Source of the DNA: Palsa-343 sp036269135
Lineage (GTDB): Bacteria > Acidobacteriota > Terriglobia > Terriglobales > Acidobacteriaceae
Reading direction: 5' to 3'
NCBI GenBank assembly: GCA_036269135.1
Contig: DATASQ010000059.1
Location: 16,786 to 80,785 of the forward strand
Length of the DNA: 64,000 bases
Shown: piece by piece, positions 42,304-50,721 of the stretch
Position numbering within the stretch: position 1 is the stretch's first letter
How the letters are laid out: each line of letters opens with the position of its first letter
Notes under the pieces: model-generated
Seen by the model: the letters and a program-made list of their open reading frames with translations, nothing else
The model's database searches: none
Told to the model about the DNA's origin: nothing
Made by a program: the position numbers and the translations under genes

Positions 42304-43326
42304 TTGAAGATCGCTCACAAGCTGTCACTTTTCACGTCCCTGCTCGCCCTGTCGGCGGTGCCCGCCTTTGCCAATCCCACCATCAGCAGCCCCGGCAACG
42401 GCGCGGATGTGTCCTCACCGTTCACGCTCTCGGCCGATGCCTCCACCTGCTCGTCGCAGACCGTCAGCTCGATGGGCTATTCGCTGGACAGCAGCAGCGA
42501 CACGACCATCGTTCACAGCACCTCCATCGACGCGAAAGTTTCGGCTTCCTCGGGCAGCCATACCGTCCACGTCAAGGCCTGGGGCGACAAGGGCGCCGTC
42601 TGCGTCTCCGATGTCACGGTGACCGTCGGCAGCGTTTCGGCCAGCAGCGCGCTCACCGTCCCCTCCGGCGCCGAGGTCGTCAGCAACATCGAAGTCCTGA
42701 CGAACTGGGAGGAGACGCATGATACCGGCACCACCGGCACTTCCAGCGGCTCAACCACCCTCGTCACCTCGCCTTCCCACAGCGGCAAGTCGCGCAAGTT
42801 CCAGACCAGCTTTACCGGCAATGGTGGCGAGCGTTACCACGTCTCCTTTGGCGACGACACCTCCGCCACCAACTTCGTCTACGACGCCTGGGTTTACATC
42901 GGCGGCAGCGCCGCGCATCTCGCCAACATCGAGATGGACATGAATCAGGTGATCCCCAACGGCGATACCGTCATTTATGGATTCCAGTGCGACGGCTGGA
43001 ACGGCGTGTGGGACTACACCGAGAACGCCGGGACCCCGACCAAGCCCGTGGACAAGTGGGTTTCGACCGGACAGGCGTGCAATCCGCGCAGCTGGGGCGT
43101 CAATGCATGGCATCACGTGCAGGTTGCCTATTCGCGCACCAGTTCCGGCGTAGTGACCTACAAAACGGTCGCGCTCGATGGCAAGGTGCAGACCGTCAAC
43201 AAGACCGCGGCCTCCGCGTGGGCTGCCGGCTGGGCGCCGACGCTGCTCACCAATCTGCAGATCGACGGCGACGGCAGCGGATCGGCGACGGTGTATCTCG
43301 ACGAGCTGAAGGTCTCGCGCTGGTAG
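42304..43326 (+). CDS. Secreted Ser/Thr-rich protein with Ig-like and LamG-like regions
   Basis: A 340-residue protein with a TTG start, AAGGA 8 nt upstream and a clear Sec signal (LSLFTSLLALSAVPAFA). Residues ~25-110 look like a bacterial Ig-like domain (ISSPGNGADVSSPFTLSA ... SHTVHVKAWGDKGAVC). The rest resembles a LamG/lectin-like sandwich (FVYDAWVYIGG, WHHVQVAYSRTSSGVVTYKTVALDG, ATVYLDELKVSRW). Such proteins are widespread in Acidobacteriaceae; function is unknown, cell-surface or polysaccharide binding being likely. A strong terminator follows directly. Confidence 0.85.
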   Translation: MKIAHKLSLFTSLLALSAVPAFANPTISSPGNGADVSSPFTLSADASTCSSQTVSSMGYSLDSSSDTTIVHSTSIDAKVSASSGSHTVHVKAWGDKGAVCVSDVTVTVGSVSASSALTVPSGAEVVSNIEVLTNWEETHDTGTTGTSSGSTTLVTSPSHSGKSRKFQTSFTGNGGERYHVSFGDDTSATNFVYDAWVYIGGSAAHLANIEMDMNQVIPNGDTVIYGFQCDGWNGVWDYTENAGTPTKPVDKWVSTGQACNPRSWGVNAWHHVQVAYSRTSSGVVTYKTVALDGKVQTVNKTAASAWAAGWAPTLLTNLQIDGDGSGSATVYLDELKVSRW

Positions 43327-43346
43327 ATGCGCAACTCCATCCAGGA

Positions 43347-43378
43347 ATCCCCGCTTCCATCGGAAGCGGGGATTTTTC
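43347..43378. terminator. Strong Rho-independent terminator between convergent genes
   Basis: ATCCCCGCTTCC pairs perfectly with GGAAGCGGGGAT (12 bp, 3-nt loop) and is followed by TTTTT on the plus strand. It ends the LamG-like gene; on the minus strand, where no clean T run follows the stem, it could also end the permease gene at 43387. Confidence 0.9.
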
Positions 43379-43386
43379 TTTGCGCG

Positions 43387-46134
43387 TCACTCCGCTCGCA
43401 GCGCCTGGCTGGGATCCACCCCGGCGGCGCGGCTCGCGGGCATCCAGCTCGCGGCCAGAGTCACCCCGACCAGCAGGGCGGCCGTCGCCAGCAGCGTGAG
43501 CGGATCCCACGACCGGAGCCCGTAAAGCTGGCTGGCGACCAGGCGGCCCAGCCCGAGCGCGCCGGCCAGTCCCGCGGCGATGCCGATCGCGGTCATCCAC
43601 ACCGCTTCGCCCAGCACCATGCGCAGCACCTGCTCCCTGCGCGCTCCCAGCGCCATGCGGATCCCGATCTCGTTGGTCCGGCGCGCTACCGAGTACGCCA
43701 TCAGCCCGTAAACCCCGATGCAGGCCAGCACCAGCGCCAGAACGCCGAACCCCGTCGTCAGCTCGGCGAAGACGCGCTCGTTCATCAGCAGCTCGTCGAT
43801 TTGTTCCTGCTGGGTGCGCACATCCATCAGCGGCAGATTCCGGTCCACCGATTGCACCGCCTTGCGCAGCGATGGCGTGATCGCCGCCCTTGCCATGCGC
43901 GTCCGCACTGCAAACGCCAGGCCCCAGTCAATTTCCGGAGCCTGCCGGTAATTCAGGTAAAAGATCGGCGGCGGTACCTCGCGCAGGCTCCCGTAGTGCG
44001 TGTCCGCGCAAACCCCCACAATCTCATAGGTGAGTTTCTCGTTCTTCGTCCCCGAGGTGACGAAGCTTCTCCCGATGGGATTCTCATGGGGGAAAAACTC
44101 TCGCACCAGCGCCTGGTTCACCACCGCTACCCGCGGCGAGGTCTCGGTATCGGTGGGCCTGAATCCCCGGCCCACCAGAATGGGAATGCGGAAGGTCCTG
44201 AAGTAGGCGTCGCCGACGGTGCTGTCCAGGCTCGCCGTATCCCCGTCCGGTCGTTCTTTCTCGCCCACGGGAATGAAGTCATCGTTCTCGTAGTTATGCG
44301 AGAGCGGGGCCACGGTGGTGGGCGTCACCGACTCCACGCCGGGCACCGCGGCCAGCCGTTCCGTGAGCTGGCGGAACAGCGCAACCTGTTTCGCCCCCGA
44401 ATACTCGGAGAGCGGCGGACGCATTTCAAAAAGCACCAGATTCCTGGGATCGAATCCCGGGTCGACATGATCCAGGTTGACCAGGGTCCGCAGAAAAACC
44501 CCCGCCATGACCACCAGCAATGTGGAGAGCGCCACCTGGAAGGCCACCAGCGCGCGCCCGGAGAGACCCCGGCGGCGGCGCGTCGTGGTGTGTGCCGAAT
44601 CCTTGAGCGTGCTGCTCACCTGCGCGCGCGTCGCCTGCCATGCCGGCCCCAGCCCAAACAGCAGACCGGTGGCGATCGACAGCGCCGCGTTAAAAGCAAA
44701 GACGCCCCAGTCGAACGAGCCCGGCAGCATTGCCGGATCGCCAGGGCCGGAGAACATGCGCAACAGCGCATTGCGCCCCAGGTAGCCCACCAGCAGACCG
44801 GCCACCCCGCCCAGCACCGAAAGCAGCAGGCTCTCCGTCAGCACCTGGCGCAGGATGCGCGCGCGGCCCGCGCCCAGAGCCATGCGCACGCTCATCTCCC
44901 GCTGCCGCGCTGCCGACCGCGCCAGCAGCAGGTTGGCCAGGTTCGCGCAGGCCAGCAGCACCACCAGGCCCACCAGACCCATCAGCATCATGAGCGGCTG
45001 CTTCATCGTCCGGCTCGCCTCGTTGAGCCCGCGGCTGCCGTCCGTCAACAGCAGCCTCGGCACGGACTCGTCCGCCTTGACGGGCATGGTCGCGCGGACC
45101 GCCGCCTGCAGCGCCACGTCCAGAGCCGCCTGCGCCTGCGCCGGGTTCACGCCCGGCTTGGTCCGCGCCATAATCTGCATCCACCACACGCGATCGCTGG
45201 TCAGCAGGGAGTCGGCATTCCGGTAGGGATACACCAGAGGCTGCGCAGCGAAGGGCATAAAGATCTCCGGCGAACTCTGCGTGCTCTTCGCGCCGGTGAA
45301 GCCTGGCGGATTGACGCCGACGATGGTCACGTTCACCAGGTTAACCAGCATCGTTTTGCCAATCACCGCCGGCGAGCGGTTGAAACGCCGTGTCCAGTAG
45401 CCATCGCTGATCAGCGCCACCGGCGCGGCGCCCACTTTGTCATCCGCAGGACCGATCGCGCGCCCCATCTGCGGCTGCACCTCCATCTGCCGGTAGAAAT
45501 TCCCGCTGACCAGATCGCCCTGGACGACTTCCGCCTCACCGTTCACCGTCACGTTCACGCGACCCAGATTCTTGAACGCGAACAGATCGGCCAGATCGTG
45601 ATTCTCCTTCCGCAGCAGTTCGTACACCGGATAGGAAAACGAGGTGCCGATGGTGCCGCTCGCGGTAGAGCTCTCGTCGCCCCACTCGCTGTGGACGGCG
45701 GTCTTGCGCCCGGAATGCCAGGAAAACAGCCGCAGCTCGCCCGGGTGCGGCACGTGCAGCCGGTCGAGCAGCACCTGTTTCGCAATGGAAAAAATCGCCG
45801 TGTTCGCGCCGATGCCCAGCGCCAGCGACGCAATGGCAATCGCCGCGAAACCAGGACTCTTCCGCAGCATGCGTACGGCATAGCCCATATCCCGCCGCAA
45901 ATTTTCGATCGCCGCCCAGCCCTCCCACAGACGCACCGTCTCCCGCACCTGGGTCACGCCGCCAAACTCCCGCAGGGCCGCGAGCCGTGCCTCCTCCGGG
46001 TTCATCCCGCGCCGCTGATACTCCTCGGCCGCCATTTCCAGATGCGCGCGCAGCTCCTCGTCCAGCTCGCCGTCCAGCCTCCGCCGCCACACCAGCGCCG
46101 CGCACCGGCTCAGGATCATCCGCAATCCGCTCAC
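43387..46134 (-). CDS. ADOP-family orphan MacB/FtsX-type permease
   Basis: A 915-residue membrane protein from GTG 46134 with GGGAGG just upstream. The N-terminal ~70 residues carry the ADOP-specific segment (RRRLDGELDEELRAHLEMAAEEYQRRGMNPEEARLAALREFGG, in pieces). Then follow two MacB periplasmic-core/FtsX units: TM near 95-115 (FAAIAIASLALGIGANTAIFS) and helices at ~370-500 and ~780-900 (LVLLACANLANLLLARSA, VLALVLACIGVYGLMAYSVARR). Known acidobacterial duplicated orphan permeases occur in many copies and lack a fused or adjacent ATPase; none is seen here. It is paired with a PadR regulator as usual. Role in efflux or signalling is not established. Confidence 0.93.
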   Translation of the reverse strand: MSGLRMILSRCAALVWRRRLDGELDEELRAHLEMAAEEYQRRGMNPEEARLAALREFGGVTQVRETVRLWEGWAAIENLRRDMGYAVRMLRKSPGFAAIAIASLALGIGANTAIFSIAKQVLLDRLHVPHPGELRLFSWHSGRKTAVHSEWGDESSTASGTIGTSFSYPVYELLRKENHDLADLFAFKNLGRVNVTVNGEAEVVQGDLVSGNFYRQMEVQPQMGRAIGPADDKVGAAPVALISDGYWTRRFNRSPAVIGKTMLVNLVNVTIVGVNPPGFTGAKSTQSSPEIFMPFAAQPLVYPYRNADSLLTSDRVWWMQIMARTKPGVNPAQAQAALDVALQAAVRATMPVKADESVPRLLLTDGSRGLNEASRTMKQPLMMLMGLVGLVVLLACANLANLLLARSAARQREMSVRMALGAGRARILRQVLTESLLLSVLGGVAGLLVGYLGRNALLRMFSGPGDPAMLPGSFDWGVFAFNAALSIATGLLFGLGPAWQATRAQVSSTLKDSAHTTTRRRRGLSGRALVAFQVALSTLLVVMAGVFLRTLVNLDHVDPGFDPRNLVLFEMRPPLSEYSGAKQVALFRQLTERLAAVPGVESVTPTTVAPLSHNYENDDFIPVGEKERPDGDTASLDSTVGDAYFRTFRIPILVGRGFRPTDTETSPRVAVVNQALVREFFPHENPIGRSFVTSGTKNEKLTYEIVGVCADTHYGSLREVPPPIFYLNYRQAPEIDWGLAFAVRTRMARAAITPSLRKAVQSVDRNLPLMDVRTQQEQIDELLMNERVFAELTTGFGVLALVLACIGVYGLMAYSVARRTNEIGIRMALGARREQVLRMVLGEAVWMTAIGIAAGLAGALGLGRLVASQLYGLRSWDPLTLLATAALLVGVTLAASWMPASRAAGVDPSQALRAE

Positions 46135-46157
46135 CTTGTCCTCCCGCTCATGCCACT

Positions 46158-46192
46158 CTCCCGGCTCCCGGCTCCTCTACTGGCTACTGGCT
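46158..46192. repeat. Heptamer tandem repeat (5 units) spanning the PadR stop codon
   Basis: Units on the plus strand are CTCCCGG, CTCCCGG, CTCCTCT, ACTGGCT, ACTGGCT. The last two encode the final residues and help form the end of PadR. The repeat lies between PadR and the permease gene. Confidence 0.8.
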
Positions 46193-46521
46193 GGTTTCAG
46201 AAACCGCGCCATGGTCGTCGCCACCCGCTCCCAGCTCTCGGTCTCTCTCTCGATTTGCGCCTTGCCCGTCCGGGTCAGCTCGTAATAGCGCGCCCGGCGG
46301 CCGTTTTCTGACGTCCCCCACTCCGCGCGAATCCATCCCCGCTGCCGCAGCCGCAGCAGCGCCGGGTAGATGGTTCCCTGGTTCAGGTGCAGCGTCTGCT
46401 CGCTGATCTGCTCAATCCGCCGCGCGATGCCGTAACCATGCAGCCTCCCCATGGCCTCCAGCGTCTTCAGCACCATCAGATCGAGCGTCCCCTGCAGAAC
46501 GTCCGACTTCTCCTCGCCCAC
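46177..46521 (-). CDS. PadR-family transcriptional regulator
   Basis: 114 residues from GTG 46521, fixed by AGGAGG 5 nt upstream. Contains the PadR winged helix (LQGTLDLMVLKTLEAMGRLHGYGIARRIEQ, in pieces; LNQGTIYPALLRLRQRGWI; RRARYYELTRTGKAQ). These regulators are the standard partner of ADOP permeases in Acidobacteriota and presumably control the permease 42 nt downstream and themselves. The C-terminal ASSQ is encoded by heptamer repeats. Confidence 0.94.
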   Translation of the reverse strand: MGEEKSDVLQGTLDLMVLKTLEAMGRLHGYGIARRIEQISEQTLHLNQGTIYPALLRLRQRGWIRAEWGTSENGRRARYYELTRTGKAQIERETESWERVATTMARFLKPASSQ

Positions 46522-46766
46522 GCGTGCCTCCTGTTGCCCTTCAACAGATAACTGACTCTCCAGTAGAATGTCAACAGGGAAACCCGTATTGCCATAAGCG
46601 CCCCGTTTCGTCCGTCCCCTCCCCGACAGACGCGACGAAACTAAGGCGAATGGCAGAACTTGACGGCTGGGCTCCCTCGCAGGGCGGCCCAGCTTTATGG
46701 ATTCTTCATCCCGGTTTCCTGTAATCTGTTGATTGCCCACCATGGGTCGTTTGGAGGTGTAGTTCT

Positions 46767-46964
46767 TTGGCAGAGGTTCGCGTGCAGGAAGGCGAGCCGC
46801 TTGAAAATGCATTGCGCCGGTTCAAACGCAAGGTCCAGCAGGAAGACATCATTAAGGAAGTCAAACGTCATTCCTTCTACCTGAAGCCGGGCGAGAAACG
46901 CCGCGTGAAAGAGGCGCTGGCGAGAAAGCGGAATCGCAAGAAAGCTCGTAAAGAGCAGGACTAG
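46767..46964 (+). CDS. rpsU: 30S ribosomal protein S21
   Basis: 65 residues from TTG 46767, with GGAGGTG 7-8 nt upstream, a strong ribosome site that sets this start. Matches S21: RVQEGEPLENALRRFKRKVQQ, IIKEVKRHSFYLKPGEKRR and a basic tail. It is a small-subunit protein needed for efficient initiation in many bacteria. It is monocistronic here: neighbours on both sides are unrelated. Confidence 0.97.
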   Translation: MAEVRVQEGEPLENALRRFKRKVQQEDIIKEVKRHSFYLKPGEKRRVKEALARKRNRKKARKEQD

Positions 46965-47496
46965 TTGTTTTCCCTCGGGCCGGTCTGCGCCGCTCCCCAG
47001 ATCCAGCAGACCGCATCCTCTGCCGCTCACGTTTTGGGCGGCGCGGGGTCCCTCATTCCGGAGCCGTTTCAAATCCGGAGTGGGGCCTAGACACAGATTT
47101 CCGGAGGCGCGCTCGTCGCATCTTCGGAAGGGCATCTGGGACTCTCAATCCGGGCATGCGTGCCCGGACTGGGGCCAAGGGCCGGTCCGGTAACTCTCTC
47201 TCATCCGCCTCCGGGCGGATTTCCGGCATTACGCCGGGTTTGTTTTTGCCGCATTTCAGCCGCGGCTGAGCAGTTGCAGAGAACAGCCTCATACCGGTGC
47301 CCCCTGGGACCAGAATGCTCGGACTCCTCCGCAACCGCTCAATGGGCCCTGTCCAATTCAGAGGTACCACAGCCGGCAGTTCGGCTGTGTCGCAGGAAAC
47401 CGGCGGTTCCTTCATGGACCGGCGGATGCGATCCGAATGCGCTGCAGGAACTGGCGCTGCACGGCGGATGCTTCGGGCGAAGGCGAGGGGAAGCGG
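46965..47496. other. GC-rich intergenic region with hairpins; no gene seen
   Basis: A 532-bp gap. It holds several inverted repeats, e.g. CTCATTCCGGA/TCCGGAGTGGG around 47050-47085 and ATCCGCC/GGCGGAT around 47200-47217. The frames crossing it are not protein-like. One of the hairpins may end the rpsU transcript. Confidence 0.4.
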
Positions 47497-47790
47497 ATGG
47501 AGTTCGTCGATAAAATTCTCAAATGTGCCGATTGTGGGACTGACTTCGTCTTCACGGCCGGCGAGCAGTTATTCTTCTTCGACAAGCAGTTCAAGAACGA
47601 CCCCAAGCGCTGCAAGCAGTGCAAGGCCAAGCGCGCTTCCGGGTCCACTTCGGTGCGTCCGGAAACCCGTACCGTCTGCTCGGAGTGCGGCACGGAGACC
47701 ACGGTCCCCTTCAAGCCCACCCAGGGACGCCCGGTACTCTGCCGCAGCTGCTTCCAGCAGAAGCGGACGGTCGCCCAGCAGGCCAGCTAG
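47497..47790 (+). CDS. Zinc-ribbon (CxxC-CxxC) protein
   Basis: 97 residues starting at ATG in GCGGATGGAG. It carries two zinc-ribbon units: Cys10/Cys13 (KCADCGTDF) with a later KRCKQCK, and CSECGTETTV with LCRSCF. The first unit resembles the small 'probable zinc-ribbon' family common in Acidobacteria and Chloroflexi. Function is unknown; cold-shock-like or nucleic-acid contact has been suggested for such proteins but is not visible here. Confidence 0.88.
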   Translation: MEFVDKILKCADCGTDFVFTAGEQLFFFDKQFKNDPKRCKQCKAKRASGSTSVRPETRTVCSECGTETTVPFKPTQGRPVLCRSCFQQKRTVAQQAS

Positions 47791-47883
47791 CTTCCTCTCC
47801 GGCGCTGCCGGTCATGCTGGATGCGAGGCTCGATGGCGCTCCGTTCCCGCGCGGTGAGGGGTTTCCCAGGCCGAAGCCGCTCC

Positions 47884-48432
47884 TCAGGAAACCGCCAGCT
47901 CCCGGCTGCGCAACTTCATGCGGAGCACCAGGCTGACCACCAGCAGCGTGGGAATTGAATCCGTCAACCAGCGCAGGTCGGGAACCACGGCTCCGTTCGC
48001 CGCATAACTGAGCGCCTCGGCGACCGTGAGCAAAACATACAGCAGGACCCCGGTGCGCGGCATCCGCAGCAGCCCCACCAGCACCGCACAGCCGATCAGG
48101 TCGCCGGGCAAAATGACCGCCAGCCAGGGATTCACGGCGTAGCTCGCGGCAAATTCCAGCGCCGTCGGCAGCAGGTACAGCGCCAGTACGGTCAACCCGA
48201 CCAGCACTCCCACGTGCATGTGCAAGGCTTCCCGCAGCAGCGGCATCTCCGGCCGCACTTCCCTCCCCGGCCGGCGCGCAGCCGGCAGGGGCGATGCACA
48301 CAGGTGCGCCGCTTCCATCTCTTCCAGGGAATGCCGGTCCCACGCCGTACCCAGCGTCTGAAAGCACTGCATACAGATCACCTTGCAGCGGCCGTCCGGG
48401 TCGTAGCGGCGATAGAAACGGATCACGTTCAT
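47884..48432 (-). CDS. Small membrane protein with N-terminal Cys-rich zinc-binding-like region
   Basis: 182 residues. The N-terminal part has CKVICMQCF (Cys16, Cys20, Cys23) and a later HLC, which may form a zinc knuckle. Three or four hydrophobic segments follow (VGVLVGLTVLALYLLPTAL, AVILPGDLIGCAVLVGLL, VLLYVLLTVAEALSYAA, PTLLVVSLVLRM). I do not recognise the family. Confidence 0.75.
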   Translation of the reverse strand: MNVIRFYRRYDPDGRCKVICMQCFQTLGTAWDRHSLEEMEAAHLCASPLPAARRPGREVRPEMPLLREALHMHVGVLVGLTVLALYLLPTALEFAASYAVNPWLAVILPGDLIGCAVLVGLLRMPRTGVLLYVLLTVAEALSYAANGAVVPDLRWLTDSIPTLLVVSLVLRMKLRSRELAVS

Positions 48433-48609
48433 CGGAATTCAACCGCAGCCTGGAATTTTACTGGCGGGACAGTATCGAGACAGTATAGGGACGATCCACA
48501 CCCAAAGGAAGACGCAGAGACCGGCACGGCCCCCGGCGAGGCGTGCGAAGCCGCACCCGGCCCGCCGGTGCCTCAGGCAGAAGTGCCTGTCGGCGCTCTG
48601 GATTGAAAG

Positions 48610-48625
48610 CCCGCGGAGCCGCGGG
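48610..48625 (-). terminator. Possible hairpin terminator after the CheY-like gene
   Basis: CCCGCGG and CCGCGGG form a 7-bp stem 9 nt after the stop at 48634; on the minus strand it is followed by CTTTC, a weak T run. Confidence 0.35.
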
Positions 48626-48633
48626 TCCGGCTC

Positions 48634-49101
48634 CTACCGCGCGCGGCTCTCGGCCAGTTTGCGCGGCTTCTTCTCCACGGTCTGGGCGGCCGACAGAGCC
48701 TCGATCTTCTTTTCGTTCGCCAGCCGCTTCTTGTCCTCGTGCGCGATCAGCATCGCCTCAATCTGCCGCAGCAGATCCTGCGTGTTCATCGGCTTCACCA
48801 GAACCTTGTCCGTCATGCCCGTGGCCATCCAGTCGGCATCCGCCGGAGGATACGCCGTCAGCATCGCCACGGCCGGCCGGTTCGGCGCCTTCTTCGCCGC
48901 CGCCGCCACTTCCTGTCCCGCCGTCTCGCTTTCCATGCGCAGATCGGTGATCACCATGTGATATTCGTTGGATTTCAGGCGCTGCTTTGCCTCCCGCGCG
49001 GAGGCCGCCGTCTCCACCTCGAACCCGCTGATCTCCAGCACCGCCTTCAGCGTCAGCAGGATCGCCACATCGTCATCGACAAGAAGAATGCGTCGTTTCA
49101 T
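48634..49101 (-). CDS. Stand-alone CheY-like response regulator
   Basis: 155 residues. The receiver domain is complete: LLVDDD at 6-11, phospho-acceptor Asp53 (VITDLRM), Thr82 (MLTAY) and Lys103 (VLVKPM). A basic, helical tail of ~35 residues (LANEKKIEALSAAQTVEKKPRKLAESRAR, in part) has no known domain. No histidine kinase is adjacent, so its partner lies elsewhere. Confidence 0.92.
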   Translation of the reverse strand: MKRRILLVDDDVAILLTLKAVLEISGFEVETAASAREAKQRLKSNEYHMVITDLRMESETAGQEVAAAAKKAPNRPAVAMLTAYPPADADWMATGMTDKVLVKPMNTQDLLRQIEAMLIAHEDKKRLANEKKIEALSAAQTVEKKPRKLAESRAR

Positions 49102-49214
49102 AAAAACTCCAGAACCGTATCGGGATCGTACAACAATTTGCCGGTGATGGGCTTGAAGGCCCGCAAAAACGGCGGCCGGTCACCGTCCTCGTCCCCGTTG
49201 TTACACTGAGCAAC

Positions 49215-50687
49215 GTGGCAGAATATCACGTTGAAAACTTCGGCTGCCGCGCCAGCCGTGCCGACGGTGAGGCCATTGCCGCCAACCTGCGCCGCCGCGG
49301 ACTCGCGCCCGCCCAGGCGCCGGATACCGCGCATGTTGTGATTGTAAATACCTGCAGCGTCACCGCGGAAGCCGACCGCCAGGCCCGCGCCTACATGCGC
49401 CGGGTCCGCCGCCAGAACCCCACTGCCCGCATTGTCGTCACCGGCTGCTACGCGCAGCGCGCCCCGGAAGAACTGGCCGCCCTGCCCGAAGTGGATGCGG
49501 TCGTCGGCAACAGCCACAAGTCGCTGGTGGCCGAAGTGGCTCTCGACCTGGCCGCTGCATCGAACCTGCCCGGCAGCCTCGTGCCCCTCAGTGCGCTCGT
49601 GCCCAGGGTGCTCCACGACGACAGCTTTGCTCACTCCGAGCTGGCCGCTCTGCCCTTTTCCCCCGACGCGCAGCAGACCCGCCCCAACCTCAAGGTGCAG
49701 GACGGCTGCGGCAATCGCTGCTCCTTCTGCATCATCCCCACCACCCGGGGACACTCGCGCTCGATCCCGTTGGCCACCTGCCTCGACAACGTGCGCCGCT
49801 TCGTGGATCAGGATGGCAAGGAAAGCGCCCGCGGCGGTGGGATGGAAAACGCCCGCGGCGGTGGCAAGGAGCTTGTCCTCTCGGGCATCAATCTCGGCCG
49901 CTGGGGCCGCGACCTCACGCCCACGCACCGCTTCGAAGACCTGGTCGCAGCGATCCTCCGCGCAACCGCGCTCCCCCGCCTTCGTCTCAGCTCCATCGAG
50001 CCGATGGACTGGTCCCCGGACCTGCTGTTGCTCTACCGGGAGTACGCAGCCGAGGGTCCGGAGCTGTCCGCTCTGCGCTCTCCGCTCTCCGCTCCCTTTC
50101 ATCCCCGCTTAGCGCGCCATGCCCACCTGCCGCTGCAGTCCGGATCGGACACCATCCTGCGCCGCATGCACCGCCGCTATCGCCCCTGGCACTATGCCGA
50201 GCGCCTGTCTGCCCTTCGCGCCCTGCTCCCCGACGCCGCCATCGGCGCCGACGTCATGATCGGCTTCCCCGGCGAGACCGACGCCCTCTTTCAGGAGAGC
50301 TGCGACTTCATCGCCGCGCAGCCCTTCACCTATCTGCACCTCTTCCCGTTTTCCGCGCGCCCCGGCACACCCGCCTGGGAGCTCCACCGCCAACAGCCGG
50401 TCCCGGCCCGCGCCGTGCAGGAGCGCATGGCCACCCTGCGCGCGCTCATGGCGGAAAAATCCCGTGTCTTCCGCCGGCGTTTCCTCGGCCGAACCCTCTC
50501 CGCCGTCACCATGGACACGGCTCCCGACGGCCGCACCGACGCCATGTCCGACAACTTCCTCCGCCTCTCCCTCGCCGATCCCGCCGGCATCCCGATTCCC
50601 GCCAATCAGCTCGTCGCCGCGCACATCACCGCCCTCACCGCCGACGGTCTCGCGGGCGCCGTCGCGGCATCGGCTCCCCTCCAGTAA
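49215..50687 (+). CDS. mtaB: tRNA methylthiotransferase MtaB (threonylcarbamoyladenosine 2-methylthiotransferase)
   Basis: A 490-residue radical-SAM enzyme. N-terminal UPF0004 domain with cluster cysteines Cys11, Cys47 and Cys78 (FGCR, VNTCSV, TGCYAQR); radical-SAM motif Cys165/Cys169/Cys172 (GCGNRCSFC); and VLSGINLGRWG, LPLQSGSD, DVMIGFPGET. It adds a methylthio group to t6A37 of tRNAs decoding ANN codons. It is about 50 residues longer than typical family members. Two low-complexity insertions explain part of this: a duplicated octapeptide near 201-217 (KESARGGG, MENARGGG) and a LSALRSPLSAP stretch from a heptamer-like repeat near 50055-50095. Confidence 0.92.
   Translation: MAEYHVENFGCRASRADGEAIAANLRRRGLAPAQAPDTAHVVIVNTCSVTAEADRQARAYMRRVRRQNPTARIVVTGCYAQRAPEELAALPEVDAVVGNSHKSLVAEVALDLAAASNLPGSLVPLSALVPRVLHDDSFAHSELAALPFSPDAQQTRPNLKVQDGCGNRCSFCIIPTTRGHSRSIPLATCLDNVRRFVDQDGKESARGGGMENARGGGKELVLSGINLGRWGRDLTPTHRFEDLVAAILRATALPRLRLSSIEPMDWSPDLLLLYREYAAEGPELSALRSPLSAPFHPRLARHAHLPLQSGSDTILRRMHRRYRPWHYAERLSALRALLPDAAIGADVMIGFPGETDALFQESCDFIAAQPFTYLHLFPFSARPGTPAWELHRQQPVPARAVQERMATLRALMAEKSRVFRRRFLGRTLSAVTMDTAPDGRTDAMSDNFLRLSLADPAGIPIPANQLVAAHITALTADGLAGAVAASAPLQ
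49815..49862 (+). repeat. In-frame 24-nt tandem duplication inside mtaB
   Basis: Two 24-nt units differ at four positions and encode GKESARGG and GMENARGG. They lie in a surface-loop-like insertion just before the VLSGIN motif. Confidence 0.8.
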
Positions 50688-50721
50688 TCCTTCGCGCTCC
50701 CAAAAAGCAATCGGTCCGAAA

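Noticed and set aside
43327..46311. A ~994-codon open frame on the plus strand opposite the ADOP permease gene
   Set aside because: It is the antisense of a clear permease gene in high-GC DNA; its translation is Arg/Gln/His-rich without any family motif.
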